Part shown: positions 1-10,409 of the stretch, in pieces | Layout of the letters: each line of letters opens with the position of its first letter | Numbering within the stretch: the stretch's first letter is position 1 | Assembly (NCBI GenBank): GCA_038373885.1 | Contig: JAWZYV010019552.1 | Span: forward strand, 620,001 to 684,000 | DNA from: Cheiracanthium punctorium | Taxonomy: Eukaryota > Arthropoda > Arachnida > Araneae > Cheiracanthiidae | Reading direction: 5' to 3' | Length of the DNA stretch: 64,000 nt | Program-made: the position numbers and the translations under genes | The notes under the pieces: generated by a model | Told to the model about the DNA's origin: nothing | Databases searched by the model: none | What the model saw: the letters and a program-made list of their open reading frames with translations, nothing else

Positions 1-230
1 ACCAATATTGCAGATTTAAACACTGAAAATGACAATTAAGAAATTTCTGCAATCTGCATTTAAAAAAGATGCATTTTTTAGTGGATTAATTTTGAGATAT
101 GACATAATCTTTCACTCTTTTAAAACTGTAGGAATTTTTAACTGTAGAAAAAGTAATTTTTATGTTTAAAAATCTTTTCAAGTATATCATGCATTTCTAT
201 TGGCAAAAAAATGCATGCAATGTGCTATCT

Positions 231-410
231 CACATATGGGCAACTTCTAGCCCGCCACGGCTTTTGATCCAGCCCACAGAATATATCAAAAGTCCATATA
301 AAAACCATATAAACTATTCAAAATCCCATATAAATTCTAGTTTTATGGCCCACAACTTCGCTAACATCCCTAAGTTTGGCTCACAACTTTACAAAGGTTG
401 CACATTCCTG
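231..410 (-). mobile_element. hAT-type MITE (GGGCAAC family), copy 1
   Basis: Terminal inverted repeats CACATATGGGCAAC (start) and GGTTGCACATTCCTG (end) flank a 180-bp GC-mixed core without coding capacity. The flanks are TGCTATCT and TGCTGTCT, an 8-bp target duplication with one mismatch, as expected for hAT elements. It belongs to the same family as 37660-37913 and 59265-59729. Confidence 0.75.
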
Positions 411-514
411 TGCTGTCTCATCACATAAGTTTGCTTGTTTTTAAAATACCAATTAAAGTTCCTGAGACATGCAAGTTTTCTTAATAAACATGAAAATGTG
501 GTTTAGTGTGGAAG

Positions 515-547
<33 letters not shown>
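515..547 (+). repeat. Poly(A) tract
   Basis: An A-run of about 30 nt. It may be the tail of an old retroposed copy, but no matching body or target duplication was found. Confidence 0.6.
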
Positions 548-550
<3 letters not shown>

Positions 551-579
551 AGATAAGAAGGTATAAAAGCACCAATCAG

Positions 580-640
580 AAAATTAAGATAACAGACTGG
601 TTTCGGCATGTTTGACATGCCATCGTCAGTGCTAGAATGA
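580..640 (-). ncRNA. Hammerhead-like core motif (weak candidate)
   Basis: On the minus strand the order is CTGACGA (629-623), a 7-bp stem GGCATGT/ACATGCC with a 3-nt loop, then GAAAC (604-600) and a short possible stem III leading to GTTA. This resembles the hammerhead ribozyme core CUGANGA - stem II - GAAA. One extra T sits between CTGACGA and stem II and stem I pairs poorly, so it may be a decayed or chance copy. Confidence 0.3.
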
Positions 641-1068
641 GAATGGCAAAAAAATTTGTCTGTTTATGTAGAAAAAGTGGGGATTCAGTATAGAGTTTTC
701 AGGGGCCAATAGGAAAGCAAAGATTCAAAAGGGGTTTTATGAGGGCCAAAAGGAAAGCGGGAAATAAAGGTAACTGAAAACTGGGAGATTTTCAACAATC
801 AGAAAGGGGGCAGTAACAGCAAAATCAAGATTAACAAGACTATTTATGTTTTTTTTTTTGTTGTTGTTTTTTTTAAAGATATTTTAAGTTTTAAGAAAGT
901 GGGGAAACGGGGTTTGCAAATTTTCGTATTGGTGCTCTTACACATTGTTTTTTTATGCTTATATAAGTTGTCCGTTAATGTTAGTTTATAGAGCTATGCA
1001 TAAAGAAGCTATTTTTTTTAGAGTTTGACATCATTGGTTTGTTCTTAAAGCTGTTCAAAAGTCCTGTG

Positions 1069-1566
1069 CAGGGTTTCTACAGGCCTGGAAGGTCAGGGAA
1101 ATGAGTTTTGGTCTGGGGATTTGGGGAAAAAGTCAGGGAAATTTGAAGAAATTGAAGAAAGGTCAGGGAAATACAAGAATATTTGAATTTTGCAACAAAA
1201 TCAAGAAAATACTTCCTGTTTGAACCTAATTGTAGAAACTGTTTTATTTTCATTTTCTTATTTAATCTTATAAATAATTTTAAAATGTGTCCTTTATTAA
1301 CATATCTTGTTCAGCTGAAATATTCTTAATTTTATCCTAAATTATTATCAGACATGGTTTTTGTTAGAATACAGTGATGTCAAATAATATTTTTGTGTAT
1401 ATTGATTTTATCATTATTATTATTGTTATTTGTAAAAAAAAGGGCTAAATATATAAAAAGTTATTAATTAAAGAATGTAATATTAAAAATAGAAACGCAA
1501 AATTCGGGAAAGCACGCTAGATAAAAAGTCAGGGAAGCAAAAGCTGTGAAATCTGTAAAAACCCTG
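1069..1566 (+). mobile_element. hAT-like MITE (CAGGGTTTCTACAG family), copy 1
   Basis: The ends are CAGGGTTTCTACAG and CTGTAAAAACCCTG. The body has repeated GGTCAGGGAAA motifs. The target duplication is CTGTG (1064-1068 and 1567-1571). A second copy is at 29328-29830. A diverged paralogue of the flanking DNA at about 7470-7560 lacks the element and confirms the boundaries. Confidence 0.8.
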
Positions 1567-1780
1567 CTGTGACATTGATTGCTTTTTAAAAGGAACACCC
1601 TTAAAGCGAGATGTGATCTCTGTGTTGAAGATTTTTTTTTTCATGAAAAATTGTCTCTTATTAGTTTTTAATTCTCATGCATTTTGGTCAGTTTATTTTA
1701 TTTATGGTGCGGTCTAAACTAGCATTAAACCCTGTATAATTTCTCAGTATGCTCTTACACTGAAAACTCTTATCTTTTAG

Positions 1781-1897
1781 GTTTTTCCACTGTCAGTCAT
1801 TTTTGTGGCGATGATTACATTCAACAACTTGTGCCTGAAATATGTTGGTGTGCCATTTTATTATATTGGAAGATCACTGACTACTGTTTTCAATGTT
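1781..1897 (+). CDS. SLC35C1: GDP-fucose transporter (SLC35C1-like), internal coding exon
   Basis: This exon encodes 39 residues ([20 protein letters not shown]... ending RSLTTVFNV) of a nucleotide-sugar transporter. In this family (known), SLC35C1 exchanges cytosolic GDP-fucose for luminal GMP across the Golgi membrane and feeds fucosyltransferases. The segment is a hydrophobic helix followed by the conserved [20 protein letters not shown] stretch, which is diagnostic of SLC35C1 rather than other SLC35 members. The acceptor is TTTTAG at 1775-1780 and the donor is GTGAGT at 1898-1903. The exon is 117 nt and phase 0 at both ends. Roughly the first 110-120 residues of the usual ~360 are missing, so the 5' exons must lie upstream of base 1; bases 1-1780 are then intron. 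The whole gene in this window gives about 258 residues over four exons with no in-frame stop. Identity is firm from residues; expression is not tested. Confidence 0.93.
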
Positions 1898-1903
1898 GTG
1901 AGT

Positions 1904-2682
1904 GTGATTTTTTTATCTGTCTAGCTGAACATTTAATGTGACCAGTGTGTGTATGATCTGGGGTATACCTGCAATTCCAGGTATTTCTAGAATTCAAGGG
2001 GGGGGGGTTGATGCAGTTTCATCACATATTTTTAATTAATTTGTGTTTGGCTTTTCTATTTTGAATTTAATATATTTCAGCATTTTTAAGTATCAAAATT
2101 ATTCCCTTTTGCTAGTGTTTTAAAAGATTTTCGGTGTGCCTGCTGTTACATTAATTTTATTTAGCTAAAAGTGTCAGTCTTGCTCTAAAAATAAATTCTC
2201 TGCCCAATGTTTTCATGTCCGTTATATATATTACTTTGCGTTTTCTTCTGATTAAGAACCTTTCTTTTTCGATGGTTTGTTTATGACCCTATTAGGTAAC
2301 TAATCAAATAAATAACATTGGGTAAATCAAATAAATAACAATTTTGCTGTTACATTATGTTAGGGAAGTAGCTGTATTAAAGTTATACCTATCTCACTAC
2401 GTCTTTAATCTTTTGACTTGTACTATTAATATTGTTTACTTTCGTATCGGCAAGTTGCTGACTTGTTTCTACTGGCTGCTGCCTGTACGCACCTTCTACT
2501 CTCATGGGCTTGAAATGCATGGCGTCACGCTTGCGTCATGGCAGATGTTTGGTTCCCGCCGGTTTGGTGCGTTCGTTTTTCTCCTTGGTTCCTTTTATTT
2601 AGCATTCATCTTTCGTTTCCGAAAATGGAGTATGTAAATTTTATATGTTTAAAAGGAAGATGTGACCGACGATCTTGGCCTT
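1904..2682. other. Intron sequence without recognised features
   Basis: Intron between SLC35C1 exons. It contains a G-run near 1999 and a short direct repeat (AAATCAAATAAATAACA, twice near 2303-2342). Open frames here show no family resemblance. Confidence 0.6.
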
Positions 2683-2751
2683 TTTGATGTATGTTGTTTG
2701 CAAACACATACATCAAACAGTCACAGGACAGTCGTGTGGACCGTCCTGTGA
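2683..2751. repeat. Two adjacent intronic hairpins
   Basis: Bases 2683-2717 form an almost loop-free palindrome (TTTGATGTATG outer arm, GTTTGCAAAC centre, one bulged T). Bases 2721-2751 form a second hairpin with arms TCACAGGAC and GTCCTGTGA. No target duplication was identified. Confidence 0.6.
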
Positions 2752-3413
2752 GGAGCAGTTGCTTTCCTTTTGATTTATTTATCAGTTATTTTAATAAAAA
2801 GCTTTTATTTAAAACCTGTCTGTTTAAGTGCAGGAATTTACACTGCCAGTGCTTTTTACTCTGCTAAATCTTAGATGACAGACGTGTTAATTTTTAAACC
2901 TGTAATGGGTAGTTCTTTTAAACCAATTCTGTAATCTAACAGAAGACATTATTTGTTTCATCCTTTTGGCACATCTGGGTTTTAAAATTTTGTCTATTTG
3001 ATACTGCTACTGCACAATAGCACCAGTCATCAATGGATATGTTGTTGGCGTATTATTTGGCGTCCATTTAATGCTCCTGCATCGGTTCTCGCCAATTTGG
3101 CCTCCTGGGCAATTCGCGTTTTCTTTGGGACTTCGATTTTGGATACTGGCCGGCAGCCACTGCCACCAATATGTATTAATAGTTAATTAATAATTCCTTT
3201 GCTATATAATAAAAACATTTAAAGTAATATTTTGTGTCATAAAATTGCTCTGTTCCTGTGTATTGCGATGCTTTGTACTTCTACTAATTACGAACACCCT
3301 GAATTTATTTAATTATAAATTTAACTCCATCTCAACCGCTTCATAGGTGGGGGGGGAGGTGAGCGAAGAGGGAAATTGCATAGAAAATTATGCTCAAGCA
3401 CTCCAGTTTTAGT

Positions 3414-3681
3414 CTTTTTCCAACGGCTGCCCTTTTTTCAGCATTGGGCCATCTATCCAGCCGTTCTCACATTCTTCCATTTTTCAGCAGATGACAGTGC
3501 CGTTAAAAATAATCGTGACCATTTTTTTACGGGAAAGGACGTGCTCAAAAGTAAAGGATTCTCGTGGACCTATGTCACCCGCCACTATTTTTATAGAAAT
3601 CCAATCTATTCTTCGTGACTGGCAACAGTCAAAACGTCAGCATTGGGTGTTCCCAGAGCGGGAACACTACGCATTAAAGGT
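3414..3681 (-). mobile_element. piggyBac-like MITE (CCAATGCTGAAAAA family), truncated copy
   Basis: On the minus strand it begins next to a TTAA (3682-3685) with CCTTTAATGCGTAGTGTTCC, then the segment CTCTGGGAACACC, and ends in the GGGCAGCCGTTG arm, where it is truncated. The sequence matches copies at 46571-47066 and 61953-62432. Confidence 0.6.
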
Positions 3682-3892
3682 TTAATGTGTGCAAATTACC
3701 TATGTAAAATGAGGAAAACTCATGATTCCGCATGCTAATAGGACAAATCAGCTAATTTACAGATTAGCTAGGGGATGTGCACATTAATGGTTTTCGAGCT
3801 TTAATGGTAACATACATACAATTCAGTATCTGGATCAGCACATGATCAAACACTGGTCTACTTTATCCAGGGATGTTAATTCTGCGCCGAGC

Positions 3893-4069
3893 TGCGGCGA
3901 AACACAAATTCTTGCGCCGAACTGCGCTTTTAGCCGATTTTTGCGCCGGTCTGCGCCGAATACGTCATTTTGACTCTTTCAGGGTGCGCCGAAACACAAA
4001 TATTGCGCCGAACTGCGCTTTTAGCCGATTTTCGCGCTGGTCTGTGCCGAATACGTCATTTTGACTCTT
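3893..4069 (+). repeat. Two-copy tandem repeat, period 92 bp
   Basis: Units at 3893-3979 and 3985-4069 share CGAAACACAAAT, TTGCGCCGAACTGCGC and GAATACGTCATTTTGACTC. The GC-rich unit contrasts with AT-rich surroundings, which suggests an inserted repeat. No coding role is supported. Confidence 0.75.
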
Positions 4070-5550
4070 TGTTAAATTTTTGCCACGCTCATTTATCTTT
4101 TAAAGCGTGTATGGAAAGCTAGTTAGCAGTAAAGCAAGATTCAAACTGCGTACGAAAGCTGCATTCCGAAGCCATTCTACCCGCCCCGGATCGGACCAGT
4201 CGCGCTTTGTTAGTCACCTCAATCAGGGCCGGCCAGATAGGCAAACAAGTAATCATCGCAACGGGCACCGTTTTTTGTTTATGAAGGGGCACGATTTCCA
4301 ACTTAAAATCATAAAAGCAATTATAGAAAAGTAAAAGGGATGTCTTTTTCTACGTTTGCAGGGTGGAGTGGGTGTCATGAACCGCAGGGCCGCCCCTGAT
4401 CTAAACCAGACCGGTCCGTAAAGAAAACAGTATATTACGGTGACGTCCCAGCCCCTAAAAAATCACGGTTTATGACCCGGCCCGTAGCAAGAATGAAAAT
4501 TGGAAGCATGACCAGTTTAGAAATCAGAATCTAGGCTGTCTGAATTAATAGAATATTTCATTTCAAAATAATTCGGAAATCCGCTGCCAGTGGTGTAGTC
4601 GCGGGGGGTAGAGATCTGTGCGGGCCCAGGCTTTTGCAGCACGATTCATTCAAGGCACGGGCTGACCTCAGCATTTTCTAGAATGGACCGGAACAAGCGT
4701 ATACTCTTAAAGACGGTCCTCTGCGCTTGCAAAATCGAGCCTTTCCGGAAATTTTTGCTCTCCTAAAATTTGGACAAGACCAAACGATTGGCTTGTGATT
4801 CCTCCCCCCCCCCCCCTCCTTAAATCATGATTAATATACGAGCTGGACCGGGTCTGAATTTTTTATTTTGATTAAATGCCGGGCCGGGCTAGACATTTCC
4901 GGCCCGTGAAGATCATGAGCGGGGAGATGCCGTCTCACTACTTTTTCATTCGAGCTTATGTCAGCAAAAGTAAGCGTTCTTCACTTTTTATCATGGACGC
5001 ATGATTTTTGAGTCTTCAGTTGCGAGTGTTCCTAAATCTTTTTTCTTAAAACTACACCACTGTTTTTCTTTTTGTGTGTGTGCAGGCTCTACGAGAGGGG
5101 GCAGACGGGGCGACGCCCCTGGGCCCGTGTTCAGCCAAAGTGCGTCCGCAAATTTTTCAGAATGTGTTACGAATTTCATTTATAGATCCGTAATTAAAAT
5201 CTTTATTTTAAAATAGACTAAATTTTGAATACATAATTCTAGAATGATATAAACGCTAGAAATGTTAATTCTACCATTTAAATATTAGTATTTTTACAAC
5301 CTTCGAACATGCATTAAAAGTACCATTGCATATAAGAAATACTTCCCTCCCACTCTCTTTCCATTTAGCATTTATATGAAAACCATTAAAAAGAGCACTT
5401 TCACACACACACAAAAAAAAATTCCTTCCGTCCATGTAAATCCATGTATTGTTTTTACCAAGTTGATGATAGCATAGCCTGTATACACCCTTTTTTTTTT
5501 CCAGAGCTTTCCTAAAGTGCTTTCAAATAGTGTTTTGCTTTTAGCAAATG
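4070..5550. other. GC-mixed intron stretch, probable degraded transposons
   Basis: It contains hAT-end-like words (CAGGGCCGCCCCTGA near 4386, repeated CCGGGCC and CCCGTGAAG near 4880-4910), but no matched ends or target duplications could be assigned. No gene is seen. Confidence 0.4.
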
Positions 5551-5677
5551 GTGTTTGCTTGCAAACTTTGCTTTTCTTGTATGCATTTATTGTGTTCCTA
5601 AATCTTCAATTTTATGCTCCAAAATCATGTTAATTCTGATCTCGAATCTTAGTTTTCCTCTCGGAAACTATTTTTTT

Positions 5678-5826
5678 GTGCTCCCGAGGTGCTCCCAAAT
5701 GGAATTTTTCTGCTCCCAAATAGAATTTTTCTGCTCCCAAATGGAATTTTTCTGCTCCCGAGGTGCTCCCAAATGGAATTTTTCGGCTCCCAAATAGAAT
5801 TTTTCTGCTCCCAAATGGAATTTTTC
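5678..5826 (+). repeat. Minisatellite, unit about 21 bp
   Basis: Several copies of TGCTCCCAAATRGAATTTTTC in a row, with two GCTCCCGAGG variants. The preceding 120 bp resemble the right half of the element at 24583-25331, which has a simpler TTGCTCCAAA array. Confidence 0.8.
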
Positions 5827-6036
5827 TTTAGCCAATTTTTTTAAAATTGCTGATTGAAGTCAAGTGCTGTTTAAAATAAATAAAAAATAGCGTTTAAATA
5901 ATTTGTCCCTGCGTAGATAATTTCATTTTAAAGAGAGTTTACCAAATGAATATGCAAATATACTGTTTCTTGACTAAAATTTTTAAAAATACTGTAAGAA
6001 GCCTATTTCTTAGAAGTTTAGTGATAGTTAAAAAAT

Positions 6037-6088
6037 GAGGAATACCCTTTCCCTCCGAAATATATTTCGGAGGAAAAAGGTATTCCTC
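6037..6088. repeat. 52-bp near-perfect palindrome in intron
   Basis: The arms GAGGAATACC and GGTATTCCTC (10 bp) surround a perfect inner palindrome with CCTCCGAAAT on the left and ATTTCGGAGG on the right. Only the CTTTC/AAAAA spacers between them do not pair. It would fold into a long hairpin in the transporter pre-mRNA. Confidence 0.85.
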
Positions 6089-6572
6089 ACTTTCAAATTA
6101 TGGAAATCCTCTGTATTGCATTTTAATCTTTTAATAAGTTTTGTTATATGTTGTGTAAATGCAGCATCTTAATTAAAATATTAAAAAGTCTTTGTCAATA
6201 AATACTGAGTCTTCTTGATTAACTGAAAGGGCATTCCATTTCAATTGATTGACAGGAAATGAAAATGCTTTTAATGACTGATTATTCAATGAAGTTTAAA
6301 AGATTTTTTTTCTGCATTATAGTATGTATGCTCAAATTATGAATAGAGAAACAATAGATCATTTTTTGAAATTTAAGGTTGTTTTTAAACATGCATCTTT
6401 TGAACATTTTTTGAAAGAATCCTATTAGGATAGAGACTTGAAAAATTTTAGACTGTCTCTTTAAATGCTGTAGTATAGACGATTAAAAGTGGTGAACTTA
6501 TAACGGCTATGAAGCACTCAGGAAAAATTATTAAACATGTAGTATTTGCAATGCAGTGGAAACTGTCTAATG

Positions 6573-7027
6573 CAGTGTTTCTCAACCTTTTTTGGTTGAC
6601 GGCACCCTGAAAAAATTTGGAATTATTTGCGGCATGTCTGAATATAAAAAAATGCAAAAGTTGCATGATGCAAAAAACAAAAGTATAAAAAATTATTCAT
6701 TGACAAAAATATTATTCAATAAGAGTGGCTGAGCCTGATTTTTTTTTTTTTTTTATACCTGTGGCCTAATTTGATCTTGCACATACTAAGCAGGGCACAT
6801 AAAGCCAAAAAAAAAAGTAGCTAAGTGAGACTTAAAACCTGCAGACCTGTTTTCCATGCTATGAAATACAAGTTTCATGTTTCATAGTATATAGCTTGGT
6901 GAGCAAGATAGCACATAAGAAATAGAAAATGTCGTACTGCTGATATGACACCATGTAGTTTTAATAATTTTTCAAAAACCAACGTGGTGCACCAGTGTGT
7001 CGCGGCACACAGATTGAGTAAACGCTG
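6573..7027 (+). mobile_element. hAT-type MITE
   Basis: The ends are CAGTGTTTCTCAACC and, reversed, CAGCGTTTACTCAATCTG. The flanks GTCTAATG and GTCGAATG give an 8-bp target duplication with one mismatch. The core is 455 bp and non-coding. It sits in an SLC35C1 intron. Confidence 0.75.
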
Positions 7028-7035
7028 GTCGAATG

Positions 7036-9480
7036 TGATCATTAGATTCGCGAAGAACAAAGAGGGTCATCTTACAAAAGTGGTGAAATGCAGTGGTTGT
7101 AAAGTGAAATTGTACAAAAGTGGTCACTATGGTCAGATTGTCTCTTTACCAAAAAAGGTGGTCACTTTACCCGGTTTCACTGTACTTATATAAACAGATA
7201 ACTTTTCATTCCATTTTTGAAGCCTATTTTCATGTTTAAGAGCTTTTTCTGTTAGTTGCATGAGGCATTTGGGTTGACTTTTGGTAAAAGTGCATAGTGT
7301 ATTGGATGAAGAAGCATTGTTATTTAAAAAAATAAAAGAAGACTGAAATAATCATGCCTTTGAATAGGCATTGTTTTATGTGTGTTTTCCATGCAAAGTT
7401 GTTATTTGTTTTACCTTTTAACACCAGTATTTTGATTGTTCTTTCTGAAGCATTATTATTGTTTTGAGTGTTTAACATCACGGGTTTGTTTTTAAAAATT
7501 GATCGAAAGTCCTGTGACAACTATCACTTTGTGAAAAGAACAGCCTTAATAAAACCATGATCATTTTGTTTTTTAGTGACAGTGTGACTAAGATAATGTT
7601 GTTGCAGTTAAAGTGGTATGTTTAGTCACATCTATAAAGTGTCAAATATTTTATTATGGACACAGGACTTTTGAACTACATCCATTAAATGTTTGATTTA
7701 ACTATTTTATAACTTTCACGTATGCCTTGTGCAACTATTAGTACAATTATTTTATACCTTTCAATTTGCTTGAACAACTGAACCATATTCTTTTATGTAA
7801 ATTTTGTACATATAACTCTTTGAAACTGCATGTCTATTAACTACAAATTTCTAAATAATTCACAATTTTTCTTTTATTTTAAATATAAAAAGTACAAATT
7901 TGCGGCTAGCAGTTAAGCTGCATTGCAAAAATCGAGATGACAGAGAATAAAATTTAAATGTGAGTAACTTTAATTAAAGAAATGTCATGTTTTGTTTTTG
8001 GTAGTTGTTTCACAAAAAAATTATGCATATTTCACAACAAGTGTTACAAGTATTAAAGGAATGAATACCAAAACTGAATCAAATGGATAAGTAAAAGTAA
8101 AACTCAATATGGAAGGCTTAAGTTTAGGCAACAAATATTTAGATTTCTTCCAAGATGATGCACTTGCATCACAATAGGAAATAATTATAATAGACTTCAA
8201 AATAAAATCTTTGAACTCAAATTAAATGCTGTAATTCAGCAACAATGCATTTCACATTTTCAAAATTGAAAAAGTAGTAATTTTTTTAAAAAAATCTGTA
8301 TTTTATGTAAATTTTTATTGGATGAAATCTAATTTTCAATACCATTAATTTTTTCACAATAGTTTTATCTTTGTATTGGTAAAAAAAATCAAAACAGAAC
8401 AATGATCTATAATCTGCAAATCCTTGGTCCCTTCATGCAGATTTTAGTGTCTACTGAGTGCAGTCAGCAAAAATAAATTTGAGGTTGAAGTAATATTACT
8501 TTTCGCTGTCTATTTTTTCATCCAGTTTTAACAAGAAATGAGAATTGAAAAATTTTATCCTCTTTCACTTGATCTATAGTTATACTTGTAGATTATATGT
8601 TACCTATACAGTGAAGTCCATGTGTAATAAAGCTTTGTATAATATTTTATTCGTGTTCTGACAGAATTCCTTTTGACTCAATGTATTTTGAACCTGTCTA
8701 TAGCAATATTCACTTTTTATACACAACTGTATTAACGATAATTTTAATTTTCATAATAAATAATTGGTAGTACGAAGCTGAAAAATGTATGAAATTATCA
8801 TTTCAAAATAAACAAATTACCAACAAGAAATATTGTCTTCAGTAAAAATATATTGCATTATATTCAGGCTAATACGGTATATTTTATATTTATTCCATCC
8901 CCAAAACTCGTGAAGACTTCCTCATAAGTCTCATGTCTATGCATAAAAGGAAAGTATCAAGTTCATGATGTTTATTTGTGAGTTTTGTATGCATCATAAA
9001 TCATACTAAAAATGACTTAGTAAATTATGAATCTTATGTGAAAACTGTAAGGATGTAAAAAAAGTTTCTGCTGGATATTTCTATCGTAAGTCAAGATCAG
9101 TATATGTAAAATTTATTTAGAGACATATCCAATAGAAACTAAAATTATTAAATTTTGTTCTTTTATAACTACAGTTAAAGTTTCAGAGTTTGGGTGAAAA
9201 GTGAGGAGGGGTAAGGATTGTTTTATTCTTTTGTATTTAACATAATTGTAATAAAATGGCCAAAGTACAGGATAGAAATGGATAGAAAATTGAGTAGCTC
9301 ATACTGAAAATTTTCTTTTTTCGAAACATGTACTTACTAATAACTATTTTGGTCATTTTATTACAGTTATAATAACCTCTAGAATATCAGTTCACTCTAT
9401 GACAAATGTCACATCATTTCTGTCTTTTGTCGAAGTAATTTCATAAAGTAAACTAACTAATTGGGCTTTTAATTTTTTAG
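7036..9480. other. Intron sequence without a gene
   Basis: AT-rich intron. Bases 7200-7560 are a diverged paralogue of the DNA around 960-1620 and, more weakly, of 22180-22320 (shared TTTAACACCAGTATTTTGA and AAGTCCTG words). Nothing else is recognised. Confidence 0.5.
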
Positions 9481-9589
9481 GTTTTGACAGTCACTATTTT
9501 ACACCAAAAGGTGTCTTTTAAAGCACTCATCTGTTGCATTGTTATCATATCCGGTTTTGTACTAGGTGTGGAAGAGGAAGGCGTTGCAG
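9481..9589 (+). CDS. SLC35C1: GDP-fucose transporter (SLC35C1-like), internal coding exon
   Basis: The exon begins in phase 0 after AATTTTTTAG and reads VLTVTILHQKVSFKALICCIVIISGFVLGVEEEGVAG, with the last glycine codon split after its first base (phase 1). It carries one membrane helix (ALICCIVIISGFVLGV) and the acidic G-V-(D/E)-x-E-G loop typical of SLC35C1. The donor is GTATAT at 9590. The exon is 109 nt, so it shifts phase by one, and the next exon at 22641 starts with the two bases that complete GGC. The intron before it is 7,583 nt and the one after it 13,051 nt. The human gene is compact by comparison (known); these large introns reflect the transposon load here. Confidence 0.92.
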
Positions 9590-10009
9590 GTATATTGAGA
9601 AATAGTTTTTGTGTTTGTTTATAATTTTTTCCTGGTCTATGAAATCTTGCTCAGCAGGATTAAAAACAAATCCAGTTTAAAAAATTGTATTTAAAAAAAT
9701 TTCTTTAAAAAACAAATTACTTTCTACTTTTAAAACTAGCTTTTACTTTGTAAACAGTAGTATTAGATCATTATAGTATGTGTGTGTGTATATATTATTT
9801 ATAGTTATACAGCCTTATAAACATAATAAACTAAGTTCTAAAACAACACCATGGTTTGAAATAACTGAGCATAAATTTATTAAGAAGCAAATTTAGGTAA
9901 AATGTAAAACTATCTGCAAACTCAAGTAATAATATTCTTCATTTAAAAATATTCTTCAAAAAGAGTGCTTCTTGAGTCCTATATTGCCACCAATACCACA
10001 TTATTTTAA

Positions 10010-10405
10010 CAGTGTAGTTAAAAAAAACCATGTGATTTTGGTACATAAATACAAATAAACTAATTATGTCATGCACTTCAAAATTTATCGAATGCCTCTT
10101 TACAAACTGAAGTACACTGCAATAAGTGCTAAACCCGTATCAGTTGTGAGACTTTCAGAAAAAATTCTTAAAAATCGACAATTTAGTAGCATGTGTCACT
10201 TATCGAAAATCTTTTGCTGTGCAATTCCATGTTACAGAATTTTTTCTGAAAGTTTTATAAAAGGCACCGTTGTTTCATTTATTATGGTGGGTAATACAGC
10301 TGATAAACAATTATTCTGAATTTTTTCAAGTCCCTGGGACAGTTAGTTTATTTCAATGTGTGTAACTAGACCTTGAGGGAGATTTTGTTTCTTCGAACTG
10401 CACCC
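10010..10405 (+). mobile_element. TTAA-flanked element, family X, copy 1 (complete)
   Basis: The element is bounded by TTAA (10006-10009 and 10406-10409). Its ends are CAGTGTAGTTAAAAAAAACC and, reversed, GGGTGCAGTTCGAAGAAAC. The core shares long stretches such as GGTACA(T/C)AAATACAAATAAACTAA with copies at 54819-56359 and 47067-48132. The TTAA target is typical of piggyBac-type elements (known). The open frame at 10071-10319 lies inside the element and is not a host gene. Confidence 0.75.
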
Positions 10406-10409
10406 TTAA

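Noticed and set aside
8608..8720. Tigger-like left end (TACAGTGAAGTCC)
   Set aside because: No matching right end was found in reach.
10071..10319. 82-codon open frame as a gene
   Set aside because: It lies entirely within TTAA-flanked family X and is broken in the other copies.
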